Assembly (NCBI RefSeq): GCF_011397635.1 | Contig: NC_064759.1 | Location: 12,110,428 to 12,174,427, forward strand | Direction: 5' to 3' | From: Epinephelus fuscoguttatus | Lineage: Eukaryota > Chordata > Actinopteri > Perciformes > Serranidae | Length of the DNA stretch: 64,000 nt | Shown here: positions 25,298 through 40,400 of the stretch, one piece after another | Position numbering within the stretch: position 1 is the first letter of the stretch | How the letters are laid out: each line of letters starts with the position of its first letter | Made by a program: the position numbers and the translations under genes | Notes under the pieces: generated by a model | Seen by the model: only the letters and a program-made list of their open reading frames with translations | Database searches by the model: none | What the model was told of the DNA's origin: nothing

Positions 25298-28200
25298 CTA
25301 CGGTGCTGTAGATCCCTTTTGTTTCTCTTTGTAGACTCGCAGAATGGCCTCACACACAAACTGGAACTGACACTGAAACACACAACATACAAAGTGTTAC
25401 CAGCAGTTACACAACAATGCTGTTCTTTAAATGGTAGCACTGATTAGTTTCTTTATTTCGCCTTACATTCTATGAAAAGAACAAATCAATAATGAACTGG
25501 TCCTCTAACAGGTGCTGCCTGAGAAACCAAAAGCCTGTTTCATTGTATTCTTCTGTGCCATAGTGCTCTGCTGTTGTCCAAAAACTATTAGCTATTGAAA
25601 CGTATCAATGAGCCAGCACTCAGTAACAAATACACATAACACACGTGGCTGAAAGCAGAGTGCAGAGTGTACTTTTTTTTGCAGGCTGATGTGAAAGTTA
25701 GCATCACCCTGGATCCCCTCGTCAAAAAGCCACTGGGATTTTTCCATCAGGTTTTGGGTGATTGCAGAAAATAAGCTTGGTGGCAAACAAAAGCTTATGA
25801 TATTACACAGTTGTGTTCAGCAAGATAATCTTCACAGATGAACACCACTTTTATCATGTCTGAAGCGTAAATGCAATGCACCATGGTCACGTGACTTAAC
25901 GTCGCCGCAACAATGAGGCTGCAAAGCCCTTATCAGTATGATTTAGCCACTTTTTTGCAACCAATATTTCAAGACTTCTAAAAGCTTCACAATTCACAAG
26001 GGGGGTATTTACTGACGTGTTTTATGCCATAGAACAAAACATTAAAGTCTCATAAGCGTGTGTTAACCACAGGTACCGAAATCCATTCAAAAAACCCCAC
26101 TGAGTGCGTTTACATGGACATAAATAACTCCTGATGAACGGGTTTTGGAATATCCTGTGTATGTATTTGAGCTTGTAAACACCATATTTAATTTATGAGA
26201 AACCAGAATATGCTAGCTGGAGTACTCTGAAAGTAACCGGGATGTATACGGGGAGTATAAATCTCTGTGTTAATTTACACACCATATCCCGAATATGATA
26301 ATCAAGATAAGCCTCATAAACAGGTTATTCACATCCATGTAATTGCACTCATTGACTTTGAGACAAGGGAATCAGGAGTGCCAAAATGCTAACTCATTTC
26401 TGTAGTCCCTGTGGTCCCCCAGCTGGAGTAACATTTGATAAAAATTGCAGCTGTTTTAGCCTTTTTATAAAACAATGTGAAGAGAGTACAGTCATGCTAA
26501 CAGCAGGGATAGTCCCAGGCTTTGAAGCCAATTTTACATAGTGGCATAAAGTGGAATTACTCCGTCCTGGTCCGTCACGTGACACCATGGGGCTGAAAAA
26601 TACTTTTTCCCATAGACTTAGACTATGAAAGAGATGTCTGTAAATCAGTGGATAAATTGAGTGTTAAAACTGCAGAAAAGTCGACTTGTTTCAATATCAG
26701 GATTTGATCAATTTGGTACAATAACTGAGCAACTTCAATTAGAATGAACGGGGGCACACCTCAAATGCTGTGTCAAGGTCTGGGGTCGTGTTTACCATGT
26801 TCACTAGAAGTGACCTTATAAACACACCCCTGAAGTGGTATTCTTGACTTTGTATGTTGAAATTTGAGAGTTCACGACTTCATATGCATGACTTCCCATG
26901 TCATAAACACAAGTTCAAGAGTTCCATTTGAACGTAGCATCTTTATCCATGGTTATGACCATGCTCTCGGAAAAGTTCCACTTACAAGGTCGTGCATACC
27001 ACAAGAGGAGGGTGTACATACGGCCTATTCCTGTGAGCATTTTAATGCAGCAAATGTTTACCATGTTCAACATCTAAGATTAGCATGTTAGCATTTACAT
27101 TTGCTAATTAGCACTAAACCCAAAGTGCAGCTGAAGCCGATGGGAGTGTCATTAGTTTTGCTGATATTTGGTCATGAATCAAAGTTTTGGACAAATTCAA
27201 TAATTTGACCTGATGGGGGACATAAATGTGTGCCAAATTTCATGGCCATCAGTCCGATATCTTGTCAAGACATTTTACTTAAACAACTAATGTGAACCTC
27301 ATGATGGCACTTCAGGAAAAGGCGGAGGGTCACCACATTCAATAGGATTTGTTGTCTTCAACTTCACTCAATAGTAGTTGTGAAATTTCCATCTCATCCA
27401 AAGCAGTGGACCAACCAACTAACCAACATTGCCATCAATACAACCATGCTGCTAGAACTGCTAAAAATAAAACTCCATCTGCTGAGGAAGTTTGTGGGAT
27501 ACGATCGAAAGCTCCAGATCAGAAACCGAGTGGACCCTGTGGTGAGATTGGTCAACTGTGTATTTGTGACCTAGTTTTATTTTATTTTATTTATTTTTTA
27601 TTATTTGTAATGTCAGAAGCTGGAAGGTATTGAGAGACTAACACATTTGTTTTTTTTCATGGGATTTGTTGACAGTAGGAAAAATACAGAATAATGTCAG
27701 CCTTATCCTTCAACATATGGCTCCTTCACATCAAGGTCTGTCCTCTGCGCATGTTTTCCGTTACAGTCAGGGACACAAACATATGAGGGGAAACCTGAGG
27801 AAGCGTTCCATCAGCACAAAAACATCAGAGAGTAAAAGCCTCAGGGACTGGATCTCCTTTCACAATAAGGGTGATAGTGGTAGCAGCACTGGCCTAGAAG
27901 CAGGCTTGTGACTGGAGCGCTGCCATATTCCCAGCACTACCTCCTATCAAAGCAATGAGTAACACTTTCCCTCTCCCTCGACAAATACCGCTGAGCTGCC
28001 ACAGAGAGCAGCTTCCAACCTCTGCTCGCCTGCTCCTGCTCGTCAGCCATCACTGTAAAACTGTGGCAGCCACGTCTCTGTGAACTAATGAAGGTTAAAG
28101 ATGACAAGACCTCACAGATGTCAAAAACTGGGACATTGGCCTTTATAAAGTAATTCTGGGCACAGTGAAGTGAAGTCTCCTTTCTTAATCAAAATTCCTT

Positions 28201-31200
28201 ACATTCTTTATACGGTATTTTTAGATCAACTGACAGATTTTTTTAATCTTCCAGAAGCTCTGACTCCATGAAACCAAATTTCTGACATTTCATGATAATT
28301 GCAGTGTGCCTGATGAAATATAAAAAAGTTCTTTTTTAAAATAAATACATGCATTTGAACAGCCTGAATTGAGCCAAGAGAGGCCAATTTTCGGACTACA
28401 ATGTGAACGTGCATACATGTTCAAGGAAAACAAAACAAATAGACCAAAAAAGCACCTCTCAAACTGCGACTGCTGTTTACTTGCACTCTTCTGTTAATTG
28501 GAAACTTTAAATAGCACTGCTCAACAGTGTTCTCTGTGGGTGTATCCCACTTTATGTCAAGCCTTTTTTGTTTTAACGAACTAAAACAAGGCGCTAGTTT
28601 AAAGGGGACCTGTAATGCTTTTCTGTAGTTTGCGTCTTATAGTGTTTCAGTGAAGGATGTTCATATTTAAAGTGGTCAGAGTTTCAAATAATGAGGTAAA
28701 AGTACGGAGAAGCAATACCTGTGAGTAAAATCCAAGGTTTCCTACAGTTCTGAATACTCTACAGCCTTTCTACTCTAGCTACAGTATGACATCATAGCAG
28801 GCTGGATTTCCTTATATGGTGATCTGCCTAATGCCCTTCACTGCTATATGAAGCTGCATGCTAACGTCAGGGAAACATGTAAACTTAGTTGTGAATGAAG
28901 AACCCATCACTGCAATGTGCAGTTCGATTTGGGACTCAAAGTGGGCAGAGTCAAACACTTAACTCCGCCCAGGTTGCACGCGGCCCTTCTCGTTTGACTT
29001 AACTCAATGGCACCACCTGAAAGTGGACATCAATACTGCATGAAGTAATTAATTACGAACACTACAGTGTGGTTGTAATATTATAGAATATGCATATTAA
29101 GAAACAAGGACGCTATTGCAAATTAGCCTCTTACTCTTCCAGCCTTGGTCAGCTGGACGCAGCTTAGTGGCTGTGGGATAAAGCCAGGTGGCTAAGATTC
29201 AAGCAAGGGCTCATGGCGCATGCTGGAGGTTTTATCAAGGCTGGAGGGGCAGTCATAGTGGGTGAGAAAAGAGCCATCCAGGGGTGTGTTGACTCCCACA
29301 CTCCCTCTGGTTCTCCAACATGCTCTGTGGGTCCTGGCTTTCCTCTCGCCTTCAGCAAGCCCCTCTGACTCAGGCTGTGCTCCTCTGCCAGAGAACCAGA
29401 GGGAGGGCAGGCGGTTGGCAGGGGTTGTGCCCACGGCCCTCTGTTGGTTTTTCTCCAGTGTCCACATAATCCTGGATGAAGAGCTGTGGATGTCTTGTCT
29501 GTTTTTTCAGGGATTTTGTGTAAATTTATCATATTCAGTGCTCAACGCTACCATTGTCATATTACTTGGAGGCGGACCGTACCACACCCCGTGGTCCCTC
29601 CACCTCTTTCCCGCCTGTGAGACTACTCAACTTAAAGGAGAGCAGACAGCAGCTTTGGCGACAGACATTCAGTTAGCGACTGTAGCTCGTATTCAGACAG
29701 CACAAACACAGTATTACTATCCATGTGTGGTGGCTGATGACGCAGGTGGGGTGGTCGCTAACTTTCGGTTTCTTCTATTTTTAAATTTATTTTCTTGTTT
29801 TTGTGTTGTGTATCAGTCTGTGTTCATTCTCCAAACTCAGAGGTTTCTGTCAGTCCGTGAACGCAATGCAGGAACTCTTCTGTTTTTTCCTCAGCTGCAG
29901 TTTGCAGAGTTTTGAATCGCAGCATGGATATTTGATCAATCGTTTAGATCAGAGCTGATCAGATCAATGGACGAGAGGAGGAGTTTGCGAGTAGAAAATA
30001 ACTTTTAGACCCAGTGCAATAAATGGTTACGTTTTCCTAGTGTTCTGCTGCTCCTTTGTCTGTGCACAGAGTACGTTCTGTGCTGTGAGTGTGCTGCAAT
30101 GAATAACCCAACAGTAGTAGCCAACCATGTTTTAATCATGGCAGGCTGCCACAAATAAATAAATATGTGAAAACCCTGAAAACCCAACTCTCCACCAGAT
30201 CAGAGGAACTGCGGGGTAGCAGCTGGCCAGCTAACTGGCAGGTAATGTGGTCGGACTTGCTAACACAGGGCAGCAGTCAATGTTTGACTCCGCCCATGTT
30301 GAGCACAGCCCTGAACTGCACACTGCAGTAAAGGGCTTCTCCGCTGATGTTGTTTACCCCGATTTCGGATCACATTCCTGCTGGAAGTTGTCCCATTATG
30401 TTTAGAAGCTTTTACTGGTGTTTTTTCACAGTAGCAGGTGCAGCTTTTCTCTGTTACAGTCATTCCCTTGGCTGCAGGTACACCGTTTAAGTACATGTAG
30501 CTACATGCTAACATCAGGGAAACATGTAATCTTGGTTGCTGATGTTGTTCTCCCTGATTTCGGATCAAACTCCTGCTGGAACATGTCTACTTGTGTTGAG
30601 AAACCTTAATTGGTGATTTGCCACAGTAAAAATTGCTGCTGTTCTCTGTTATAGTCATTGCCCTGGCTGCAATAGAGTGCTGCAGGGATGACGTTTTTCA
30701 GTCAACGTGGAAGTTAGCGTCACCCTGGTTCCTTTATCAAGAGGCCGATGGGATTTTCTTATTGGATTTTGGATTATTGCAGAAAATAAATACCCAACTT
30801 GTGACTGCTGAAGCTATTACGCTTTTTTCAAGAGCAGGGCTTAAAGAGAGTGGCGCTAAAACGGTGTGTTTCAGGCAGAGGGTTAATACAGGTGTTCCAG
30901 CACAGACAGTATGAGGAAATTAAAGTGCTTTTTTAACATTAAGGCATGTAAACATGTTCTTGTAGAAACCTTAAAGTTTCTGACCACATGTATACGACAA
31001 ATCAGCTGAACCTTATGATAATTAAAAAACTCCAGGTTATCATGATGCAATAAATAAAAATAACAATAAGGGAGAAAAACAATCACTGCAGCATTAATAA
31101 TGGTTCTGTTTATCTGTACCGTGGTCTGAACCATCATGGCTCGCTGATCTCTCACTGTTTTGACAATGTCCAGCGGGAACACCGGCCGGCCCTGATCCAA

Positions 31201-34200
31201 CAGAGTCAGGGCCGTTTCCATGGTAATCAGAACACCTGTCCGTCCAATACCAGCGCTGTAATTCAAAACAAACACAGTATTAAGTGCATAGTAGAGGCGG
31301 GTACAGAACATGCCGGCAGTGTTCAATTGGAGTACACCCTGTGTGTGTGTGTGTGTGTGTGTGTTACCTGCAGTGTACCATTAGTGGCTCTTCACCTCTC
31401 CTCCTCTCCCTGACCGAGCTGATGAACAGCAGGAAGTCGGAAGGGTCATCGGGTACACCGTGGTCGGGCCACGCAACATACTGCAGGTGTGTGACTGCAC
31501 GTTCCTCACCCCGCTAACACATACACACACACACATTAAAAATAAAGGCAAATAGACACAGAGGGAATTTAAGTATCTCATAACCTGAATTTAAAATGAT
31601 AACCATGTAATCCCTAAGGAGAATAAACACCCACGTAAGACTGACTAGGCAGCCCTACAAGATCAAACACTCTGACAAGATTCAGCATGTGAGGAAACAA
31701 AAGGGTGTCGTGGAAAAAGCGGAGCAGGTGAGGAGAACAAAACTGCACGTGACCAGTGGGTGACACCGAGAAGTGAGGGACACGGGAAGATAAAAACAGA
31801 AAGACAGGCGGGGAGGAGAATGGCTGAGTTTAGAGTTTATAATGGTCATGTGGCCTGTGACTCCATGCAGGGATTAACTCGCTCCGCCAGAGGAACAGAT
31901 GGGCCCACACAGCAGTATCTGTGTGTATGCATGTGTGTGCCTTCATACTTCATGCCTCCCTGAGCATTATATGTTTACTTACCTGTTTGCTGTGGAAGGC
32001 AATGTGGAAAGCAGCTAATTTAATCTGATTATCTTCCATACAAAAGTGTTTTAAACTTAATCAGGTTAACTCCTCAGAATGCCCGGCCACAAATACACAC
32101 AGTTAAAGGAATGGTCTGGATTTTTTGAAGGGCGGTTGTATGAGGTATTTATCCATAGTCTGTGTATTACCTATAGTAGATGGTGGTCACCACAAACCCA
32201 ATTTTGAGAAGCTGTTTAAGATCATTCAGAATTAAGGATATTATCACTGCTTTACTCACGGATTAAAGCCGTTAGCTATGCTCTCTTCAAAGCTACCAGA
32301 CTCCTTTGACAAAAACAGTAATTTCACCTTGCAGAACACAGGAGCTGCTGGTGTATCGCTGCCTTTATCGACTCGTTAGTTTGTGTTATTGCGTGAGTTC
32401 CGTGAATCGAAACTAACCCTTGAAAACACCAAAATCACACAATGGCACAAACAAACTCAACGATCGAGGCAGTAGAGGACCAGCAACTCCCGTGTTCTGC
32501 GAGGTAAAATTACGTTTTTTGTCAAAGGAGTCTGGTGGCTTGGAAGATAGATTAGGACACCAATTTTATATTACCAACGTTTCAAAAATGAATTAACAGA
32601 CAATGAAATAAGCTGGCACACAACAATGCAAATAAAAAATGTAACTAATGAAATTAAATACTACACTACAAAAATGGTGGATTCGAAGCCAGGGTGGGTT
32701 CCCGCCTTTCTGTGTGGAGTTTGCATGTTCTCCTCGTGTCAGCGTGGGTTTCCTCCAGGTATTCCAGCTTCCTCCCACAGTCCAAAGACATGCAGGTTAA
32801 TTGGTGACTTTAAGTTGGCTGTAGGTGTGAATGTGAGTGTGAATGGTTGTCTGTCTCTATGTATCAGCCCTGTGATAGTCTGGTGACCTGTCCAGGGTGT
32901 ACCCTGCCTCTCGCCCAATGTCAGCTGGGATAGGCTCCAGCCCCCCGTGACCCCCAACAGGATAAGCAGTTACGGAAAAAAATGAATGAATGAACAATAA
33001 AAATGGGGGGTGGGGGGTTTAAGAGATAGGGTAGTCTTATCCATAGTTGCATGGTCTTTTATAATACTAGTGTGGCAAAAATAGTCATTCAGTCATATGG
33101 GATGGGAGATTTTTCATATAATTAATAAGGTTGCCATATTTTATAGAAAGAGTGTATCTTATTCTTTAGTGAGTAGGCTATTTTCTCTAGAGGTATGCAA
33201 CTGTTCACTTCTGGGAGATGTCTGATATTAGAATTTAAGAGGCTGCCCAAAAGGCATACTGTCGGACCCACTGGGAAAGAGACTCCATGGATTGTGGATA
33301 TGGCAAAAATAGCATACATTTAAACTGGTCTTTATTTTTTTTTTTCAGGTGCGTAAAATATGAAGCCCCACTTCAAATAAATCCGGACTATTCCCTCAAT
33401 ACACACTAACACACGTGTCCACCCACGCAAACATACAGACCACGCCAGCCACACGGAGGTGACTGTAGTTTGGCTGCAGATAGTTTGCTGCCTGTGGTGA
33501 CCTCTGTTATGTGACATATGGCACAAGCATGGTACATGTCACTGTAAACATTCAAATGGAAAAGATCCGTGTTGTGTGACCACTGGTGATGCTTTGCTCA
33601 GGGTTCATGTGGATATGAAATCAGGTGTGAATTGGATGAATTTCATCGATTAAATGGCAGACTATTTTCTTGATTAACTGTTTGGCCTGTATAAGATCAT
33701 AAAACAGTAAAAAATAATGCTGACAATAGTGTCCCAGAGGTTAAGGTGACCAAAAGTCCAAAACCCCAAAATACTGACTTAACTGAAATGTTAAGACAAG
33801 AAATGCATCCCATTTTTACATTTAAAAAACTTGAACAAGAGATCTTTGGGGATAATTCGGCTCCCAGGTAAAACCTCCTGAACAAGGAAAGCTGAAGGAA
33901 TTCTAACCAGTAGTTCACGCTTAGCACTCAAGAGAGGTTTCAGCTGGTTGCAATCTGCAGTCCTCACTGCTAAATGCTGCTAAATCTTACACACTGCTCC
34001 TTTAAATGATCATTCAATTATCAAAATAGGTACCAATTAATTTTCTGTTGCTCAACTAGTGGACTAATCATTGCAGCTCTATTTGCTACTGTACCTGTGT
34101 GTGTGTCAGAGTGAACTGCCGCGTCACATACGCCAGGTTACACTCCTCAGAGTGACACTTCACCCGCATGTGTCCGTAATCCTTCACTTCCGGTGGATGT

Positions 34201-34439
34201 GGCCAGTACTGGTGGCACTTGGTCTGCAAGCGTGTGACATCACAGAGAAATTACATTACATGTGACATGAGTCATCTGTCAGGATACAATTTACAGTGCC
34301 GCTGCGGTGGCTGCTACATCAGCCGCGCTCTGCTCTCATGAGATCAAACTCGTATTCAACAGCGTGGTATGCTCCAAACGGCAGTCTGAGGAACAAAAGC
34401 AATTCATCAAGAGCAGGATGTGAACTGATTGTCAATTTC

Positions 34440-34498
<59 letters not shown>

Positions 34499-37400
34499 TT
34501 GTCAAGAGGAGAGAAACTCAGGGCACTTGACGAATATCATGAAAATGATCAATTAATGAAAGCATCTGGTTACCAGGCAACAGCCAGGACAGAGACATCT
34601 TCATTCAACGAGACCTTGATATGTCGCTGCCTCTGTCTCTGTGTGGATGTGTCTTCCTCACACTCAAATTATTTCTCTCATCAGCATCCTGCTCACACTT
34701 TACAGTTAGCTATTCTCCACACTGTGAAACCCTGTAATTAGTCACAACTGTGCCAATTTATTACTTTTGTGTGCAAACATCGCCGCTGAACCTTGTAATT
34801 ACAGTAATCATGTTTCAAATAAAACACAAAACTGAATGTAATAATGTGCTACAATAATTACTGTGTAAATGCACTGCTGATATTGAGCTGTGTAATTTCA
34901 AATCCCTCTACTCATTTCCATTCCTGCGCGAAAGTGTGAACAGCATTAAAGTATGAACGCATGTATACCCGTCCCCTCTCTGTCAGAGTTGTTAGCATGA
35001 TGATGGTGTGTGTCTGTTGCTCCCAAACACTCTGCCAAAAGTGAGTGCAGGTCTGTGGCAACGGACCCTGAGCCGCGACATAACGTAAACATACACCAGA
35101 CACTGGGGGCGCCACCTACGAGACAAATAAACACACAGAGATACACACAACACACAGAAGATGAGTTTATATCAAAGGTACAGGGTGCAGGATTTAGGAG
35201 GGATATATTGAAATATAATGTATGTACGTTTTCTTAAGTGTATGATCACCTGAAAATAAGAATTGTTGTGTTTTTGTTACCTTAGAATGAGTAGTTTATA
35301 GCTACATACAGAGCGGGTCCTTGTCTATGGAGATCGCCATGTTGCAACACAATATTTCTACAGTAGCTCAGAATGGACAAACCAAACACTAACTCTGGAT
35401 AGTGTTTGTGTTGGCCACTGTAGTTAGCAATCCATCGACATGCGGTATCGGAATAACACCAATTTTTTTAAACATAAAACTGCTTTGCTCTGTGTTTTTT
35501 TACCGGTTTTAACCCCTGGGTCCATTTGCTCTAGGGAGGAAGAGACCTCTCTGATTGATTCAGCTCATAGTAAAAACCTCCTGAACAATGACAGCTAAAG
35601 AAGGGCTATACCTGACAGAATTATGTCAGTCTAATCCAATTTGGCTGTTCAATATGAATATTTGATCATTCATTCCTTCTTTCATTGAAGAGTTTTAACA
35701 GGGTTCAGCACAAGGTTCAGGGTCCCAGTGATATTCACGTAATGTAGCGATGAAGCTAGCTATTCCATGATGGATCAGAAATGTGCAACATTTTTTGCCG
35801 ATGCTAGACATCAAACAAAGCCAGAGACTGACTTTAGTTGTTCTTTTATCTCAGACATGTGTTAGGATGATACATAGCTTGGCATGTTTCACTTGGTGTC
35901 ACTAGCTGGATGGTCACACCTCCCTAATATCAGCTGATTGACAGATCAGCGGATAAAGACGCGTCACAACCACCACCAAGTGATACTTGTGAGGAAGGTG
36001 GAAGTTTCCGCCAAAACACGCCAAGGTATGTAACATCCTAACACATGTCTGAGATAAAAGAACAACTAAAGTCCTTATCAGAAACTGAAGACATAATAAA
36101 CACCACTGAACTAAAGCCAGAGACTATATCTCAATGAGTTGCTGTGAGCTGGAAATTCACCACTTCTACGCAGCAGGTTGAAGATAACGTTACTCAGAGC
36201 CTGACCAGGAAAAGCTTCTCTTCCTCTGGGCAGCTGCCTCCGTCTACGCAGCTACCTGTACAGAAGAGCAGCATGAATGCGAGGAGCGCTCACTCTGAAG
36301 CTAAAAGTAGGGACCAAAATGTTCCCTGAAATACACCACACACTAACTGACAGAAAACAACTGCTTGACTGATGATTTGAATCTCTGACTTTCAAGGGGC
36401 AGCCCGACACTAAAGGAATCCTAATCGGGAGTTCCTGTTTAGCAAATGGGAGAAGTTTCAGCCGGTTGCATCCGCAATCCTCACTGCTAATGCCACTAAA
36501 TCCTACACGCTGCTCCCTTTAAATGTCAGACAGGGACAAGACAGTCATTTTCCTATCAGTGATGCGCACCGTGATGTGGCTGGCGTTGATGTAGTCCTCC
36601 TGGCCCTGAAGCACCACTCTGGTGGCATCATCTGAAAGGAGAGCAGGATAGCAGCGTGTGAGGGTCACAACAGAGCCGTCGACGCACCGCAGGCTAAACC
36701 AATTAAATTTCAGGAGGTGTTACAGCGGTGAGCTCCAGATCAAGGTTAGGAAGGTAGCACAGAGCTGTGGGTGGCACCAGGTAGAGAAGAGACGAACGGT
36801 GGGGCACAGACACACAGACAGTCAGAATAAGCAGCACTTACAAGGTAAAACATCCTTATATCGATTCTTGTCCATGTTCTCAGGGAGCCGAGCACAGTTT
36901 AGTGTCAGACCAGGCTTCCTCCTGTATAAATTCTAGAAATTAAAAGCATACAAACATGCATGTGCTTTAACCCACACACAGGAATATACACAAAGAAAAA
37001 CTACACATTCCAGCCCAGTGACGGCATCTTTTGTTTCAGATTGTCAGGAATCCGAGTGAAGATTAGGGCCAACATCTGTCTGAAAAACAGCACTTAAAAG
37101 GCTCATTATGATCCACAGTAACTCAGTGGGATGAACTAAATCCTGCTTAACTTGTAAATACACTTTAAAGACCCGTTTGCTGTTTAGCTCCCACCTGTAT
37201 TTTAAATACCTCAAAGTGGAAACAGAGTGTGCCGGACTGTATGCTTCTCTCCAGCTGTCTCATTGATTCCTCCAGTGTCGTGACCCGCTCCGACTGGCCA
37301 GGTGACAGCTTGTCTCCCTGTGACTGGCCGGTGAGCGTGAGGGCAGGGGGCAACTGCAGCAGGGGTGCCACCCGGCCGGGACCTGGAATCCAAGGAGGGT

Positions 37401-40400
37401 TCAAGGCTGTGATAAATATTCATAGAAGCATGAGCAACAGTGCGCACACTTGGATCACATGCTGCCTCAGCTGTTTGTCATCAAACACACACCTCTACGT
37501 CTGATGAGCAAGGCCAGCTCTCTGGAGTGCGACTCTCTGCTGGCTCGTATGAACATGACAACCTGATCGTGTGTGTGCTCGGAAATGTCTCGACCGTTGA
37601 TGAGCACCACCAGGTCTCCCTCCAGGAGTTTGGGCTCGCATCGACCCGCCTAGAAACAACACAGGGTCATTTCACAGCTGAAATCGTCACAGCGTACATC
37701 AATCTATATTTCAGTCTAAAGCTCAGACCTAGATCTCATTCATTATTGAAATGTATTATCCTTGACAGTTTGGCAATAATGTTCACCTGACATTCATCTT
37801 GATAAAGCATGTTGAGACTGTCAAACACTGTCAACACGGCTGATGTGTGTTATTGCGCCACAACAACGAGGCTGTAGAGCCATGATCAGCGTGATGACGT
37901 TCTGCAGTCTTAGTTAGCCACCTGTTAGCACCGGTCTTTTTTGAAGACACTTAAAAGCTTTGAAATTCATGACGTATTTTATGTTTTAGAACAAAGGTAA
38001 CCACGGACCTTAATTCAAATGCCACTCAAAAAACCCACTGACGTCAAGACAAAGGAACTGGGAATACTAAAATGCTAACTTCTTTCTGGGTTTAGGACTC
38101 ATTCCTGCACCACTCTATACACACAAACACACATACACAATGTTTAAATATATATCATAATATTATGCTTTTTTTCTGGCAAGCAACATGTAAATGAATT
38201 GACCAGTCATTACAGCTATGTCTCAAAATACCTGTGTTGTGTTGACATTTGATCATAACGTTATTTTGACACCACCCGGAGAAACCAGGCCGTCAAAACA
38301 CAAACACATCCGAGTCCGTTCTTACCGGGGAGTCAGGTTTAACGTGGGATATGGACAGCGGCATCTTCTGATCCACCCCACCCTGGGAGGATTTGGGAAA
38401 TTAAATGGAGCAAAAGTGGAGGAGTGACAACACAAAACATAATGTGTGTGTAAATAAATTAAACAGAAAAACATAAAAGGTTGCCTTAAGTGTTTAAGAG
38501 ACACACAAAGAGCGTAAGAGAGACACCCACTTTAACATTGAAGCCAAACTTGCCGTCATGATCGGGGGCGATACATATCAGCATCAGGTCGCCATCGCCG
38601 AGAGCGCCCTGCACACACACAAGCACTCACAGTCAACTCACATATGCACACACATGGCTGGATCTACAATAATACACTTATGTAGAGATGACAATGATGA
38701 GATAACGGACCTTATGGTAATTGTGTGAGCTGTTGTCACCATCCTCCTCTCCTATACTGTCATCAATTTGTAACAAAGCCTCATCTGTGCCCTGGCTGTA
38801 AGAGCCAGAGAGGCTGAAAGAGATGAAATAATGAGATTATTCACAGTGATTTGTAGATTAACAGATGATTTTCAAATATGATAACAATAATAAAATTCCC
38901 ACTGAACTGAGAGAGACAGACAGACACACATTCCTGTTGTAATTGATACTAACTGATGCGGTGAAGCGTCTCCCTCACTGTCCTTACTGCTGCTTACAGA
39001 TGCTCTGTATGTGTAGAAGACGTCCTCCCCCTCTGACATGTCTTTCAGGTCATTCGTAAGTTCAACTGAGGATGGGCGAGGTTTACGGATGCCATGGCGA
39101 ACTCGAGGACTTCGCCTGGCAGAGGGAAAAAACAGTATTCAGGTTGCTCAAAACCAAGTGTAAAAGTCTTTGTTACAGAGATAAAATGAGAATATATTCT
39201 AAATAGTGTGTGGTAGTGGATTATGCTACAGTTATGTTTATATTTACTATTATTTCTGTGTAAGAATACAGCTATAATTTGTTATTTACGACAGGTACAG
39301 TGCCGTAAGGCCGTTTTGTGCGCATGGCAAAAAGAGATTGGTGGCGCGTGTGAAGGCTGTGTAGGTTGGGATTGCAATACATTTTTCATTGTGGCATATG
39401 GTGTTGTAGCATGTAAAATTGTGCAATACATGTGAGCTTATAAGAACAGGACATCAGGTTGAGCAAGATGTAAGTTAGAAGGACTTCACCTGTCGTATTT
39501 ATAATCTCAAATAAATCTTGTTCAAGTTTTCCCTGCCTAATATGAGTACATCTGGGCTTCACAACAAAGAAATTGGAACAAAATGCGAAAACGTTGCAGA
39601 CCAAAGTGGCCTGGGAAGGCGAGTATAGGATTTTATTAGATGACACCATCTGAGTTTGTGAAAAAGAAACAAGAAGGGCTGCAAAATATGCAAAAATAAT
39701 CACATTGCAATTATGTTGAAAGATATTGCGAATGCGAAACGGGTTGTAATTTAAGTGGTAACACAAGAAAAAATTATCATGATGTCAGTTCTGCTGGGGT
39801 CTGTACCAAAGAAGGATGTTCCCTTACATCTGGAATATGATTCGAAGGCATCTCTGTGGCACCCCAATGCTTAATTTATAATGGTGTGTTGTGGCACATT
39901 TTACTGTTGTCAAAAAATTGTAGCTCCTTCTATTTAAATATTGCATTTGGCCATACTGTACAGCCCTATAAAAAAAGTGTGACTGATCCTGCATGTCTTA
40001 CCAGTTGGGGGTGTTTGGGGGCGATCTAGAGGGCAGACTCTTGGTCTCAAGGTACTCTGATGAAATCGACCTCCGCAGGACTGGATTCCACACCATCCCT
40101 CCCACCACACGCTGGCACACTGGGCCACTGCAAATTAGAAAGGAAAAGATAGAACATTCGCAGGACTTATCACAACAATGTACGTGTGAATAAAAAGCAG
40201 CAACTTTTGAGGCTAAAAATTAAAACCAATATAGTAGTGTCAAAAACTGCAGTTCCTCTAATGGCCACATGAGGCTGGCTCCAAGAGCGAGTCAATCCTC
40301 ATTATAAGGTGAATCACATCCTCATATATTATGAATTATAAAGTGGATTATTGCTACATTTGATCTTGTTTATTCACTGCAGTGTAGCATGGTAGCAGGG

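Larger units (their letters stand above)
25298..37382 (-). other. ptpn3: ptpn3 tyrosine phosphatase catalytic exons
   Basis: Eight exons encode residues ~558-876. Recognised elements in order: the [12 protein letters not shown] phosphotyrosine-recognition loop; EDYINAS; the [20 protein letters not shown] block; [18 protein letters not shown]; the WPDHGVPDD general-acid loop; [11 protein letters not shown] split by an intron after the first two bases of the Ser codon; QRAMMVQT; and [20 protein letters not shown] before TAG at 25300-25298. The NMEIPAANLVNKY segment of mammals is replaced by [12 protein letters not shown]. The final intron (31119-25373, 5.7 kb) is full of repeats. Confidence 0.95.

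Noticed and set aside
29262-29915. 217-codon open frame on the plus strand
   Set aside because: It lies inside a ptpn3 intron in repeat-rich sequence, has no recognisable domain, and has biased composition from GC-rich DNA. Treated as chance or decayed repeat.
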